Positions 1 through 8,978 of a stretch of DNA of 18,687 nt are shown one piece after another. Positions within the stretch are counted from its first letter, which is position 1; every line of letters begins with the position of its first letter. A program made the translations under genes and the position numbers. Source of the DNA: Victivallales bacterium (GTDB taxonomy: Bacteria; Verrucomicrobiota; Lentisphaeria; Oligosphaerales; Oligosphaeraceae); assembly GCA_017964325.1 (NCBI GenBank), contig JAGCSE010000064.1:1-18687 (forward strand), read 5' to 3'. The notes below the pieces were generated by a model that saw only the letters and a list, made by a program, of their open reading frames with translations, was not told where the DNA came from and made no database searches.

Positions 1-1307
1 AGACGCGCGTTGCGGTAGCCGTCGAAATAGCTCAGAGCGGCGGTGATGCAGGGCATCGGCACGCCTGTCTGAATGGCGGCGACGGCGACGCGGCGCCATG
101 CGGCCTGCGAATCGTCCATGACTGCCTTGAAGAATGGATCAAGCAGCAAGTTCTTGAGTTCAGGATCTTTATCAAATGCCTCCTTGATCTTGCCGAGGAA
201 GCGGGAACGGATGATGCAGCCGCCGCGCCACATCAACGCGATGCCGCCGTAGTTCAACTTCCAGCCGTATTCCTTCGCGGCGGCCATCATCAGCTGGTAG
301 CCCTGCGCGTAGGAGACGATCTTCGCGGCGTACAACGCTTTGCGCAAATCAGCCACCAACTGCTTCTTGTCTCCCGTGAACGGAACGACGTCGCCTTTCA
401 GCACGCCGCTGGCCGTGACGCGTTCTTCCTTGATGGCGGACAGACAGCGCGCAAACACCGCTTCGCCGATCAACGTCAACGGCATGCCCGCGTCCAACGC
501 CGCGATGGCCGTCCACTTGCCTGTGCCCTTCTGGCCCGCCGTGTCGAGAATCAAATCGACGACCGCATTGCCTTCGGCATCCTTGTAGGCCAAGATATCA
601 CGCGTGATTTCAATAAGATAGGAGTTCAGTTCGCCTTCGTTCCATTCCGCAAACACATCGTGCATCTCTTCATTTGTGAATCCGACGGATTTCATGATGT
701 GGTATGTCTCGCAGATCAACTGCATGTCGCCGGATTCGATGCCGTTGTGGACCATCTTCACAAAATGGCCTGCGCCGTTTTCGCCGACCCAGTCGCAGCA
801 CGGCTCGCCTTTTTCTGTATGAGCGCAGATTTTCTGGAAGATGTCCTTTACGAGCGGCCATGCGGCGGGGCTGCCGCCAGGCATCATGCTCGGGCCGATC
901 AACGCGCCTTCTTCACCGCCGGAAACGCCCGTGCCAATGTACAGAAGGCCTTTGGATTCAAGATACTGCGTACGACGCGTCGTGTCCGGGAAATGGCTGT
1001 TGCCGCCATCGATGATGATGTCGCCGGGCTCCATTTCGGGAATCAAAAGTTCGATGAAATCATCGACGGGCTGCCCCGCCTTGACCATCAGCATGACCTT
1101 GTGCGGCCGCTTCAGATTGGCGATCAGCTCTTTGATGCTGTGTGCGCCGATGATGTTCTTCCCCTTGCCGCGGCTATTCACAAAATCATCGACTTTGCTT
1201 ACGGTACGGTTGAAGCAGGCGACGGTGAATCCCTTGCTCTCCATGTTCAAAATCAGATTTTCACCCATGACGGCAAGACCGATCAGACCGATGTCAGCTT
1301 GTTGCAT
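1..1307 (-). CDS. gnd: 6-phosphogluconate dehydrogenase, decarboxylating (C-terminus cut by window edge)
   Basis: Oxidative decarboxylation of 6-phosphogluconate to ribulose 5-phosphate with NADPH production, in the cytoplasmic pentose phosphate pathway. Reading the minus strand from the ATG at 1307 gives 435 complete codons with no stop. The N-terminus has the Rossmann nucleotide-binding motif in the family's form (IGLIGLAVMGEN). The middle carries the catalytic-lysine segment HFVKMVHNGIESGDMQLI, and further on the family signature ILDTAGQKGTGKWT. The visible end (ALSYFDGYRNARL) matches the family shortly before its C-terminus, so about 35-45 residues lie beyond base 1. AGGAG lies about 7 bases before the ATG and fixes the start. 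The gene follows the permease genes after a 114-base AT-rich spacer with a tandem repeat, so it may have its own promoter. The family assignment is secure. Confidence 0.97.
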   Translation of the reverse strand, partial: MQQADIGLIGLAVMGENLILNMESKGFTVACFNRTVSKVDDFVNSRGKGKNIIGAHSIKELIANLKRPHKVMLMVKAGQPVDDFIELLIPEMEPGDIIIDGGNSHFPDTTRRTQYLESKGLLYIGTGVSGGEEGALIGPSMMPGGSPAAWPLVKDIFQKICAHTEKGEPCCDWVGENGAGHFVKMVHNGIESGDMQLICETYHIMKSVGFTNEEMHDVFAEWNEGELNSYLIEITRDILAYKDAEGNAVVDLILDTAGQKGTGKWTAIAALDAGMPLTLIGEAVFARCLSAIKEERVTASGVLKGDVVPFTGDKKQLVADLRKALYAAKIVSYAQGYQLMMAAAKEYGWKLNYGGIALMWRGGCIIRSRFLGKIKEAFDKDPELKNLLLDPFFKAVMDDSQAAWRRVAVAAIQTGVPMPCITAALSYFDGYRNAR

Positions 1308-1382
1308 TGTTGGCTCCTGTGTTGTTTAATGATTTTTTACAAAATAAAATGTTTTTATAATATAAACTAATATTTGGAAAAT

Positions 1383-1422
1383 CTAGATTACTAGAAATCT
1401 AGAATCCTAGAAATCTGGTTAT
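1383..1422. repeat. 8-bp tandem repeat with CTAG core, five units
   Basis: Five consecutive 8-base units start at 1383: CTAGATTA, CTAGAAAT, CTAGAATC, CTAGAAAT and the degenerate CTGGTTAT. The array begins in the gap behind the permease gene and its last base touches that gene's stop codon (TAA, read from 1424 to 1422). The minus-strand unit reads ATTTCTAG, close to the 9-bp unit before ispE at 14906-14952. CTAG is usually a rare tetranucleotide in bacteria, so four copies in 28 bases stand out. No function can be assigned from sequence. Confidence 0.75.
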
Positions 1423-2540
1423 TACTGCGTCCTCAACCGTGGATCAAGCGCGTCGCGCACGGCATCGCCGAAGATGTTGGCAGGCAGCACCAAACCAAGC
1501 ATGAAGACGAATGCGGAGCACAATTTCCACCAGATGATCGGATCACGCGTCAACTCCGTTCGTGCGTCGTTAATCATAGAGCCCCATGACACCGTGTCCG
1601 CCCCGACACCGATGCCAAGATACGTCAGCACGGCTTCTGCCAAAACGCCGCCAGAAAATCGCAGAACCGCCGTAATAAGAACAAGATGCATGACGTTTGG
1701 GATGATGTGACGAAGCAAAATCCGCCATGTCGAGGTGCCCATCGCCACGGAAGCCTGCACGAACTCCGCTTCTCGCAGACGCATCGTTTCGCCGCGAAGC
1801 AAACGGTAAAGCCCTGTCCACGAGGCGATTCCCATCGCGACGCACAGCTGTGGAAGCCCCGTTCCGAATATCAGCATGAACGCCGCGATGAACAGCACCG
1901 TCGGAACGGAACTGAACACCGTGCAAATGTACTGCAACGCATCATCGACAAAGCCGCCCATGTAGCCGGAAACGACGCCGCTGAACAGCGCGAACGGCAC
2001 CGCCAGCAATGTCGTCAGAATTCCGATGATCATGCCCGTACGGATGCTTTTCAACGATTGGCAGAACACATCCATACCGATTCGGTCCGTCCCAAGCCAG
2101 TGCTGCCCAGGATATTTCAACTTCGGCTGCACACGATGGACACCAGTCTCGTCCGTCGCCGTCTCATACATGAACGACACATCCGACATCGGCGCGGAAT
2201 ATGTTTTTTCCTTCTTTTCCGTCAACGGTTTCAGGATGTAATCCAATGCGGAGGCACCACGATCATAGAGGATGGCTTTCGTTTCTGGATTGCGACGGAA
2301 TTCGCCGTTTTCATCTTTCAACGGAAGCCGCCAACCAATGCTGTCAACTAACGCAATGGCAACATACACGCACAATACGAAGAAACAAATGACAGCACCC
2401 CGCCGTTGCCGCACTTCCCTATACGCCAGCCGCCAGTATTCGCGGCGGCTGAGCCGCCTGCCAATCAATGTCAGAACCGCCAGCAGCAACACCACCAGCA
2501 AGTTCTGAAACCACCAACTATTCCATATTTCCTTAATCAT
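1422..2540 (-). CDS. OppC/DppC-type ABC transporter permease with an added N-terminal membrane helix
   Basis: Inner-membrane permease subunit of a peptide/oligosaccharide-type ABC importer, 372 residues. The typical family segment HWLGTDRIGMDVF is at about 147-159. The cytoplasmic EAA loop that contacts the ATPase is at about 257-282 (REAEFVQASVAMG, ending IIPN), followed by the conserved EAVLTYLGIGV at about 302-312. The usual first helix of this family is at about 50-66. Ahead of it sits another hydrophobic stretch at about 11-27, which most family members lack. Residues 67-145 form a long charged periplasmic-type insert, somewhat as in YejE-like permeases. The start has AGGA about 7 bases upstream. 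It is 36 bases downstream of the partner permease and surely in the same operon. No ATPase gene follows; gnd does. Confidence 0.93.
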   Translation of the reverse strand: MIKEIWNSWWFQNLLVVLLLAVLTLIGRRLSRREYWRLAYREVRQRRGAVICFFVLCVYVAIALVDSIGWRLPLKDENGEFRRNPETKAILYDRGASALDYILKPLTEKKEKTYSAPMSDVSFMYETATDETGVHRVQPKLKYPGQHWLGTDRIGMDVFCQSLKSIRTGMIIGILTTLLAVPFALFSGVVSGYMGGFVDDALQYICTVFSSVPTVLFIAAFMLIFGTGLPQLCVAMGIASWTGLYRLLRGETMRLREAEFVQASVAMGTSTWRILLRHIIPNVMHLVLITAVLRFSGGVLAEAVLTYLGIGVGADTVSWGSMINDARTELTRDPIIWWKLCSAFVFMLGLVLPANIFGDAVRDALDPRLRTQ

Positions 2541-2576
2541 GTTCTATTCCTAATCAATTTCGTGGATCCTTCCTGT

Positions 2577-3557
2577 TCATCCAAGACGTATTCTCGGATC
2601 GACGATTGAGTAGCAGATGTCCGCCAGCAGCAGACCGATGATGTAGAGCACGGAGCCGAGAAACACCATCGCCCGCACGATGGCGAAATCCTGCGCACCC
2701 AATGCTGTGATCGTATAGCCCCCCAAGCCCGGAATGCTGAAGAAGTTCTCCAGCAACATGTTGCCCATCATCAACGTCAGCAGCTGCAACGGGACGTTTG
2801 TCAGAATCGGAATCATCGCGTTTTTCAAAACATGCAGAAAAAGAATCTGCGATTCGGGCAGGCCTTTGGCCCGCGCCGTTCGCACGTAGTCGCGGTTGAT
2901 TTCCTCCAGAAACAGCGTCCTGTACAGACGGACACCACCGCCGATGCCGCTGACCGTTCCAACTAAAATCGGCAACACGAGGAACTTCCACATGTCCATC
3001 CCTTGCAGGAATCCAGAAACAGGTGTCCAGCGAAGCAGCTTCGCGAAGAAATACTGCCCCGCGATGATGTAAATCAAGCCCGAAATCGACATCAGCGCGA
3101 CGCATAGGAACTGCGTCACCACATCCGAAACACTCCCGCGTTTCGTCGCGACGATCATCGCCAAGATGATGTTAATCAACAATGTAGCAAGGAAAATTGG
3201 TGTCGATACGCACAGCGACGGCAATGCGCGGCGGCGAATTTCGCCGCCAATCGACTCCTGTGTCATGTCCGAATGCCCGAAATTGCCCCACAGCATCGCG
3301 AGGCTCTTGCGAAAGAAAATCGTCTCCGATAGCTTGTGCACGCCTTTAGCCGCTCCGTTCCAAAAAAGCGGGACTTCATAACCGTGGGCTTCTTTCCAGC
3401 GTTCAACCTGCAACGGGTCCATGTTCTTCTCACCCAATGCCTGGCGTGCCATGTCATCGGGCGTGTTCACCATGAAGAACAACACGAAAACGAGAACGTT
3501 CACGCCGAGCAGCGTCGGCACCACGTAAAGAAGCCTCCTGATGATATATGCAAGCAT
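2577..3557 (-). CDS. OppB/DppB-type ABC transporter permease
   Basis: First membrane subunit of the same importer, 326 residues. The N-terminus (MLAYIIRRLLYVVPTLLGVNV, first helix at about 9-29) is typical of the OppB/DppB family. The EAA loop is at about 222-250 (RDYVRTARAKGL, then HVLKNAMIPIL). NFFSIPGLGG at about 271-280 and the C-terminal VDPRIRLG are also family features. The chain between the first helix and about residue 108 is longer than in OppB, as in YejB-like permeases. It starts 14 bases after the stop of the binding-protein gene, with AAGGA close to the ATG. The pair of permeases forms the transmembrane channel. The substrate cannot be read from permease sequence. Confidence 0.94.
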   Translation of the reverse strand: MLAYIIRRLLYVVPTLLGVNVLVFVLFFMVNTPDDMARQALGEKNMDPLQVERWKEAHGYEVPLFWNGAAKGVHKLSETIFFRKSLAMLWGNFGHSDMTQESIGGEIRRRALPSLCVSTPIFLATLLINIILAMIVATKRGSVSDVVTQFLCVALMSISGLIYIIAGQYFFAKLLRWTPVSGFLQGMDMWKFLVLPILVGTVSGIGGGVRLYRTLFLEEINRDYVRTARAKGLPESQILFLHVLKNAMIPILTNVPLQLLTLMMGNMLLENFFSIPGLGGYTITALGAQDFAIVRAMVFLGSVLYIIGLLLADICYSIVDPRIRLG

Positions 3558-3571
3558 AAGTCCTTGTCACC

Positions 3572-5761
3572 TCACTCTTTCTTCCACCAGATCAACAGCA
3601 TTCCCAAGAGATACACGACAATCAGTCCAACATACCCTGGCCATAGAATCGGCTGGTTGTATTTGCGACGGAACGCGTTACGTGCCTCGGCATCAATCCG
3701 TAGGCATTTCTTGAACGTTTTGGCCATGTGATGCGGCTTGTAGTTCTTCAGCCAGCCATGCGTCAGGACAAGGCTTTTCGGATGATATGCCCAGCAACAT
3801 GGCGCATCTTCCTGGAGAATGCGCAACGCCTTCTGTATCAATTCCATGCGTTCTGGACCGTTGTTCATCGTCTCCAGTTGATGGAACACTTTGTCGAATT
3901 CCGGCGACGAATAGTTCGTCTTGTTCGAACCGCCTCCTTGGCTTGCAGCGGCACTGTTTTCGCTCGCATAGAGAAACAGGAAATTTTCGGGGTCGGGATA
4001 ATCCGCCACCCAACCAGAAAACAGCAGTTGCCAATCGCCTTTGTTCACCTTGTCACGGAAGCGATTCAAATCCGTAAGCCGTTCTTCCAAAACGATTCCA
4101 AGCTTCGACATCTTCTCTCGCATCCATAAAAAGCCTGTCTTTGACTGCGAACCTGAACCAGACGCATCGTAATGCAGGACGAGTGGCTTGCCGTCAGGCC
4201 CGATGCCATTCGGATAGCCCGCTTCCACCATCAACTTTTTTGCGTATTCCACATCCAATCGGACGATTTTCTGTGTTTCTTCGTCCCATCGGCAAGTGAA
4301 CGGATTGACGCCCTCTTTTCCTTCCTGACAACCATAAATACCTGGAGCCAAAATGCTTTGGCTCATGACTCCGCGCCCGTTCATGAAGATGTCGATGTAC
4401 TCCTGATAATCCAAAACAATCGAAATGGCCTGACGCAATTTCTTCTGTTTTGGGTCCATCCCCCCGATGACAGGATCTATCATATTGAATCCCAGATAGA
4501 AAGACGTCGCACTGACGGACCTGATCATGTGCATGCCTTTCTCGGCCATTTCAGGTGAAAGCCCCATGTCGCCGTTCGTCTCCATGTTCACGGCGGCATC
4601 ATACATGTCAGACGGAATGCCGCTCGTGTCGTAGTAGCCTTGCAGGAATTTAATCCATACAGGAATCGACTCACGTTCGAATTGGAATCGTATCTGCTTG
4701 ATGAACGGCATCTTATGCCCTTCATCCGCCATCAGTCCCGCCGCCTTGTCCTCTGCAGACCCCTCCCAATGGTAGAAATCGTCGCGGAAATTCGGATTAG
4801 CTTTCAGCATGAGAAAATCACGCAGATTACAATCCGTCATCATGTACGGCCCCGTACCGATCGGCCAATTCTTGAATGCGAAGCCTGCATCGACGACTGC
4901 TGGTTCTGCGAAAAATTCCAACGCTTCGTATGGTACGGGAGAGAAGAAATGCAACGACATCCAATACAACGCCTGCGGATACTTTCGCGGCATGATAATC
5001 TTAAATGTATTGTCGTCAATGACTTCCACACCAGCCAATGGAATTTTGCGGTAGTCTGGCAAAACGGTATAGCGTTCTGGATTCAGGCCGCGTTTCTGCT
5101 GTTCCTCCTCCAGCCGTGCGACTTCCGCCTTGATGGCCGTCGAACATTCGTCCATGCCCATGATGAAGGAAAGAAATGTGCTGTAGATCGGCGACGACAG
5201 CCGTGTGTCGCAAAGCCGTGTCAGCGCCACCTTGAAATCTGCCGCTGTCATGATCCGCGTATCCTGCTTCGGAAAATCCGCGATGGATTTCAGCCCCGTC
5301 AACTCCTTCGCTTTCACGCCTTTATACGATGGTGTGCCGTCCGCTTCCTTCGCGAAACACGGATGCGGCTGGTATTTCACGCCTTCCTTAAGATGGATGA
5401 CGTATTCGACCCGCGCCACTTCCGCTGCGGGCGGGTCGCCAGAAAGAATCTGTCCATCTTTTCCAAAATACGTTGGTACAGGTATTTCCGTTGCCAGCAT
5501 CGGAACGAGTTCGTATGGCCGTTTCAGATAATCGTAGCAGAACGGCATTTCGACGATGCTGTCTAGAAGTTCCCCTTCATGGACGTAGTACGAGACGGCT
5601 GGATCAAACGTCTTGAACTCCGAGCTAAAACTAGTAAAATACGTGTCGCCTTCCGAAATGGAAGTCGGCCACGGATTGTTTGTGCAGCTCCGTAGCAGAA
5701 GGCAAAACGCGACCATGACAACAGTCGCCGCCACTGACCATCCGATTTTCGCCTGATTCAT
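3572..5761 (-). CDS. Family-5 extracellular solute-binding protein with N-terminal lipobox-like and C-terminal membrane helix
   Basis: Captures the substrate outside the inner membrane and hands it to the two permeases downstream. Length is 729 residues from the ATG at 5761. I chose this start because AGGAGG lies 12 bases upstream and a hydrophobic signal follows at once. An earlier in-frame start would lie inside the gap and has no such support. Residues 9-23 are hydrophobic and end in LLRSC (Cys26), a plausible though imperfect lipobox. The body shows family-5 features: FKTFDPAVSYYVHEGELLDS, a 'YDYLKRPYELVPMLA' block, and near the end 'GWVADYPDPENFLFLY'. Residues 708-726 form a strongly hydrophobic segment followed only by KKE, a likely C-terminal membrane anchor that normal members do not have. 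The family includes binders of peptides, oligosaccharides and nickel. The mannosidase upstream favours a sugar or glycopeptide, which is inference. Confidence 0.9.
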   Translation of the reverse strand: MNQAKIGWSVAATVVMVAFCLLLRSCTNNPWPTSISEGDTYFTSFSSEFKTFDPAVSYYVHEGELLDSIVEMPFCYDYLKRPYELVPMLATEIPVPTYFGKDGQILSGDPPAAEVARVEYVIHLKEGVKYQPHPCFAKEADGTPSYKGVKAKELTGLKSIADFPKQDTRIMTAADFKVALTRLCDTRLSSPIYSTFLSFIMGMDECSTAIKAEVARLEEEQQKRGLNPERYTVLPDYRKIPLAGVEVIDDNTFKIIMPRKYPQALYWMSLHFFSPVPYEALEFFAEPAVVDAGFAFKNWPIGTGPYMMTDCNLRDFLMLKANPNFRDDFYHWEGSAEDKAAGLMADEGHKMPFIKQIRFQFERESIPVWIKFLQGYYDTSGIPSDMYDAAVNMETNGDMGLSPEMAEKGMHMIRSVSATSFYLGFNMIDPVIGGMDPKQKKLRQAISIVLDYQEYIDIFMNGRGVMSQSILAPGIYGCQEGKEGVNPFTCRWDEETQKIVRLDVEYAKKLMVEAGYPNGIGPDGKPLVLHYDASGSGSQSKTGFLWMREKMSKLGIVLEERLTDLNRFRDKVNKGDWQLLFSGWVADYPDPENFLFLYASENSAAASQGGGSNKTNYSSPEFDKVFHQLETMNNGPERMELIQKALRILQEDAPCCWAYHPKSLVLTHGWLKNYKPHHMAKTFKKCLRIDAEARNAFRRKYNQPILWPGYVGLIVVYLLGMLLIWWKKE

Positions 5762-5789
5762 CGTTTTTTGATTTCCTCCTATACCATAA

Positions 5790-5818
5790 TATATACAAGC
5801 ATGGAATGCACCCGTCAA
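5790..5818 (-). promoter_or_regulatory. Candidate sigma70-type promoter for the binding protein and permease genes
   Basis: On the minus strand a TTGACG box (5818-5813) is followed by a 17-base spacer and TATATA (5795-5790), both close to the sigma70 consensus with ideal spacing. It sits in the 109-base gap between the mannosidase stop and the binding-protein start. The predicted transcript would begin near 5783, just before the AGGAGG at 5780-5774, giving a leader of about 20 bases. This would let the importer be transcribed without the mannosidase. It is a pattern match only. Confidence 0.45.
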
Positions 5819-5870
5819 ATGGCGGCAACAGAATCCAGCCGTTCCTCCTCCAAGTCTTCTATTCACGTCG

Positions 5871-8800
5871 TTACTTCTTCAACCGCAACGTCTTGATTTC
5901 AAACGGGCGGAAGGCCAGATTGATCTCCGCACAGCAGCAGTCGCAGTCGCCTTTCTCAAACGGAACCTCCACGCCGTTTTCTTCCAGCATATTGGTCTCG
6001 TAGAGCTTGGTGAACGGAAGGTCCAGATGAATCGTACAGTTCGTGAAAACATTATTGGATTCATACAGACGGAGAATTAGATCGCCAGAGCCGTCTTCCG
6101 CTGGCTTCAGGCATTCCAGAATGATGTTCGCCTTGTCGCAACGAAGCAGACTGCATTCTTCGCCCGCGTCGCCCAGCATCGGCTGTACGGGATAGTTCAG
6201 CTCATAGCCGAGCGTCACTGCCAGATTAACGTAGTTCGGTTCGTCCTCCGGTTCCCACATCGTAAATGCGTATGTGAATTTCTGGACTCCCTTGTCCGCC
6301 GTATGGTCAGGGGCGAGCGGGGAACGGAGCAACGTGAGATTCATGCTGTTGCCTTCCACGTTAACACCATATTTGCAATCATTAACAATTGCTGCACCAC
6401 GCTGGCCGCCTTCAACAAGAGCCGTCCATTTTTGGTTGCAGACCTCGAAGCGGTTGGCATCGTATGGCCGTGTTGCATGCGTCGGGCGGGCGACATGGCC
6501 AAATTGAATTTCATGCAGCGCGTCATCCGCATGGACGTTCACTGGGAAATTCACCTTCAGCATCTTGTGGCTCTCATTCCAGTCAACTTCAGTCTGGAAA
6601 AGCAGATGCGCGGAATTGGCTGAAAGGATGATCTGCTGTACAAATGGCGATTCATGCAGCAACCGCGTCACGCGTAGCATACCGAAGACAGGCCCTTGCG
6701 AAATGACTTCCACTTTCGCCTTCTGGTCCAACTCAAACGGCGTCTGCTTGTACATGCTGTCGATGTCCCACGCATCATACGCGCCAGGTACATCTTTATA
6801 CATACGCAAACTGTTGCCAGGAGCCGACATAAACTCCTGTTCGGAACCGACATTCCGTGCACTCGTCAGTTCGCCCAATGAATTGAAGCTGAATTCGACG
6901 ATGTTGTTCCGCAGCAACGTTTTCGTCGCCTTCACATAATCATTTCGCTCGCCCGTATATGGCTTGGCCTCCGTCAATGTCGTCCAGCCACAGGCAGGAA
7001 GATATACCTCCGCGTATGTCAAGCCGTTGAGCTTCTGAACGGGAATCAGTTCGCCATTGGCATCCTTCGCACCAGCGAAGGGCAGTACAACGACCGCCCA
7101 GCGGTCGAATGACAGCGAATTGAAATACGACACTTTCTTCTTCGACGGATGGACCAGTGTCTCGATGGCTTTCGCCGTCAGCGCATTCGCCTCATCCTGA
7201 ATACTCGCATACAATCTTTCCGCCGTCTCATAAACTTCATGGATGGACGAGCCTGGAATGATGTCATGGAATTGGTTCAGCAGCACGCCTTTCCACAAGC
7301 GATCCGCCGCCTCGGCAGGATATTCCGCTTTGTTCAACGCCTGTGCAATACCGCCCCAGAACTCCAGTTCATGCAGGGCGACTTCGCTCTTGCGGTTGCC
7401 CAGCTTCGTCTTCGCCTGGGAGGTGTAAGTCCCGCGATGGCACTGGTAATACAACTCGCCAACCCATGTCGGAAGAGCCGCCTTTTCGTCAATCGCTTTA
7501 AAATAGACCTTCGGCTCAACGATTTGCGTCTTCGGGAGGCCTTCCAAATCCGCTTCGCGGCGCAGGAATTCCAGATGCTCGCGCGTCGCGCCGCCGCCGC
7601 CGTCGCCATAACCGAACGGCACTAGACGACCGTTGTGAATCGAATCCTTCTGGACACGTTCGCGCCAACGTGCAAACAGCGCATTCGGAGTCGTCTGTGA
7701 ATTGTAGTCGTTGTGCAGATACGACAGCATCTTCGTGCCATCTATGCCCTGCCACCAGAAGATGTTGTACGGGAACGGATCAGCACCGTTGTACGTCCAG
7801 AAAATCTTCTGCGTGCTAAACCACTTGATTCCACAACCTTTCATAATCTGCGGAACCGCGCCGCTGTAGCCGAACACATCTGGAAGCCACATGATTTCCG
7901 TATCGACGCCGAATTCATCCTTGAAGAATTTCTTGCCCTTCACAAACTGGCGGATCAGCGACTCGCCGCCCGAAATATTCGTATCCGCCTCCACCCACAT
8001 GGATCCTTCAACAATCCACTGGCCACGTTTCACCGCTTTCTTTATTCGTTCGTACAAATCTGGATACAAGGTCTTTACGCGATCATATAAATATGCCTGG
8101 CTTTGCAGGAACTTGTATTCGGGATACTGTTCCATCAACGCCAACTGATTGGAGAACGTCCGCACGCATTTGCGCTCCGTCTCCTCCAATGTCCACAACC
8201 ACGCCACGTCAATATGCGAATGTCCGAAGCAGCTCATCATCGGAGCCGTGCTTCCATTGTGGCATGACAGGACTTTCGCGAGAATCTCACGTCCTGCCTG
8301 GACAGTCTTGTCCCGTGATGTTACAGGCAGCTCCAAATCAACGGTCAATGTCATCGCCTTCAGTGCGTCGTCAATTTCCGCTACGCGAAGTGACTCCTTG
8401 TCCGCAATGCCGTCCCGCAATTGCAGGAGGCATTCGATGTCCAACCACAATTGGTAGAGATTTTCGTTCCAGATGCCGAATGTGCTTCGCCCAAGACGTT
8501 GCGGCGCAGGGTTATGAACCCCTGCTTGAAACCATTCAGGGTGCGGGCCGCCGCCAGCTGTGCGCGGGTTGCCGCCAAATGTCTCCGCCAAAATCTCGAA
8601 CTGTTCACCGCCTTTCGCCTTCGCTGTCAAAAGGAGTTCACGACCGCTGTTATCACGCGCCCCGCGGGAGACGTCATCGACCCAGATGATGGATTCCATA
8701 CCGCCCGTTTCGAGCTTCAGGACGATGCGCTGACCTTTCGCGTTTTTCGGAACAGAGACCGTCCCCTTGAACCAACCGAGCTGCCATTCCGTCCCCCAGA

Positions 8801-8972
8801 CATCGCCTGGCTTGATTTTCTTGAAAGCCTTCTTCTTCGCCTCGCCAGGCAGCATGCTGCCGTCCGTTGTAAAATTGGAAAGTTCCAATTCGCCCAATTC
8901 ACTGTAGAAAAGACGTGGAAGCGCATTTCGCCAATTTTCAACCCGACGGCGCCATTCTGGATTCAATGTCAT
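5871..8972 (-). CDS. GH38 alpha-mannosidase, long cytoplasmic type
   Basis: Hydrolyses terminal alpha-mannosyl residues from oligosaccharides; zinc-dependent, retaining. 1033 residues, the size of the long GH38 enzymes (Ams1/MAN2C1-like). After a galactose-binding-like beta domain (about 60-140) comes the catalytic domain. GHSHIDVAWLWT at 250-261 supplies zinc ligands (His251, Asp255). MWVEADTNISGGES at about 325-338 is a family block, and WLPDVFGYSG at 362-371 contains the catalytic nucleophile Asp365. The C-terminal half is the long beta-sandwich part, with QFHDIIPGSSIHEVY as the family's conserved 'QFHDilPG' segment. There is no signal peptide, so it acts in the cytoplasm on imported substrate. 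I prefer the ATG at 8972 to a TTG two codons earlier because AGGAG (8983-8979) is then at ideal 6-base spacing. It lies first in the block with the importer genes. Linkage preference (alpha-1,2/1,3/1,6) is not readable. Confidence 0.96.
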   Translation of the reverse strand: MTLNPEWRRRVENWRNALPRLFYSELGELELSNFTTDGSMLPGEAKKKAFKKIKPGDVWGTEWQLGWFKGTVSVPKNAKGQRIVLKLETGGMESIIWVDDVSRGARDNSGRELLLTAKAKGGEQFEILAETFGGNPRTAGGGPHPEWFQAGVHNPAPQRLGRSTFGIWNENLYQLWLDIECLLQLRDGIADKESLRVAEIDDALKAMTLTVDLELPVTSRDKTVQAGREILAKVLSCHNGSTAPMMSCFGHSHIDVAWLWTLEETERKCVRTFSNQLALMEQYPEYKFLQSQAYLYDRVKTLYPDLYERIKKAVKRGQWIVEGSMWVEADTNISGGESLIRQFVKGKKFFKDEFGVDTEIMWLPDVFGYSGAVPQIMKGCGIKWFSTQKIFWTYNGADPFPYNIFWWQGIDGTKMLSYLHNDYNSQTTPNALFARWRERVQKDSIHNGRLVPFGYGDGGGGATREHLEFLRREADLEGLPKTQIVEPKVYFKAIDEKAALPTWVGELYYQCHRGTYTSQAKTKLGNRKSEVALHELEFWGGIAQALNKAEYPAEAADRLWKGVLLNQFHDIIPGSSIHEVYETAERLYASIQDEANALTAKAIETLVHPSKKKVSYFNSLSFDRWAVVVLPFAGAKDANGELIPVQKLNGLTYAEVYLPACGWTTLTEAKPYTGERNDYVKATKTLLRNNIVEFSFNSLGELTSARNVGSEQEFMSAPGNSLRMYKDVPGAYDAWDIDSMYKQTPFELDQKAKVEVISQGPVFGMLRVTRLLHESPFVQQIILSANSAHLLFQTEVDWNESHKMLKVNFPVNVHADDALHEIQFGHVARPTHATRPYDANRFEVCNQKWTALVEGGQRGAAIVNDCKYGVNVEGNSMNLTLLRSPLAPDHTADKGVQKFTYAFTMWEPEDEPNYVNLAVTLGYELNYPVQPMLGDAGEECSLLRCDKANIILECLKPAEDGSGDLILRLYESNNVFTNCTIHLDLPFTKLYETNMLEENGVEVPFEKGDCDCCCAEINLAFRPFEIKTLRLKK

Positions 8973-8978
8973 GATCAA

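Noticed and set aside
660..1370. 236-codon plus-strand open frame, plus other frames over the same region
   Set aside because: It lies opposite gnd, whose motifs are unambiguous, and the predicted protein shows no family features.
4640..5566. 308-codon plus-strand open frame
   Set aside because: Antisense to the solute-binding protein gene; composition reflects the complementary codons and no start signal is present.
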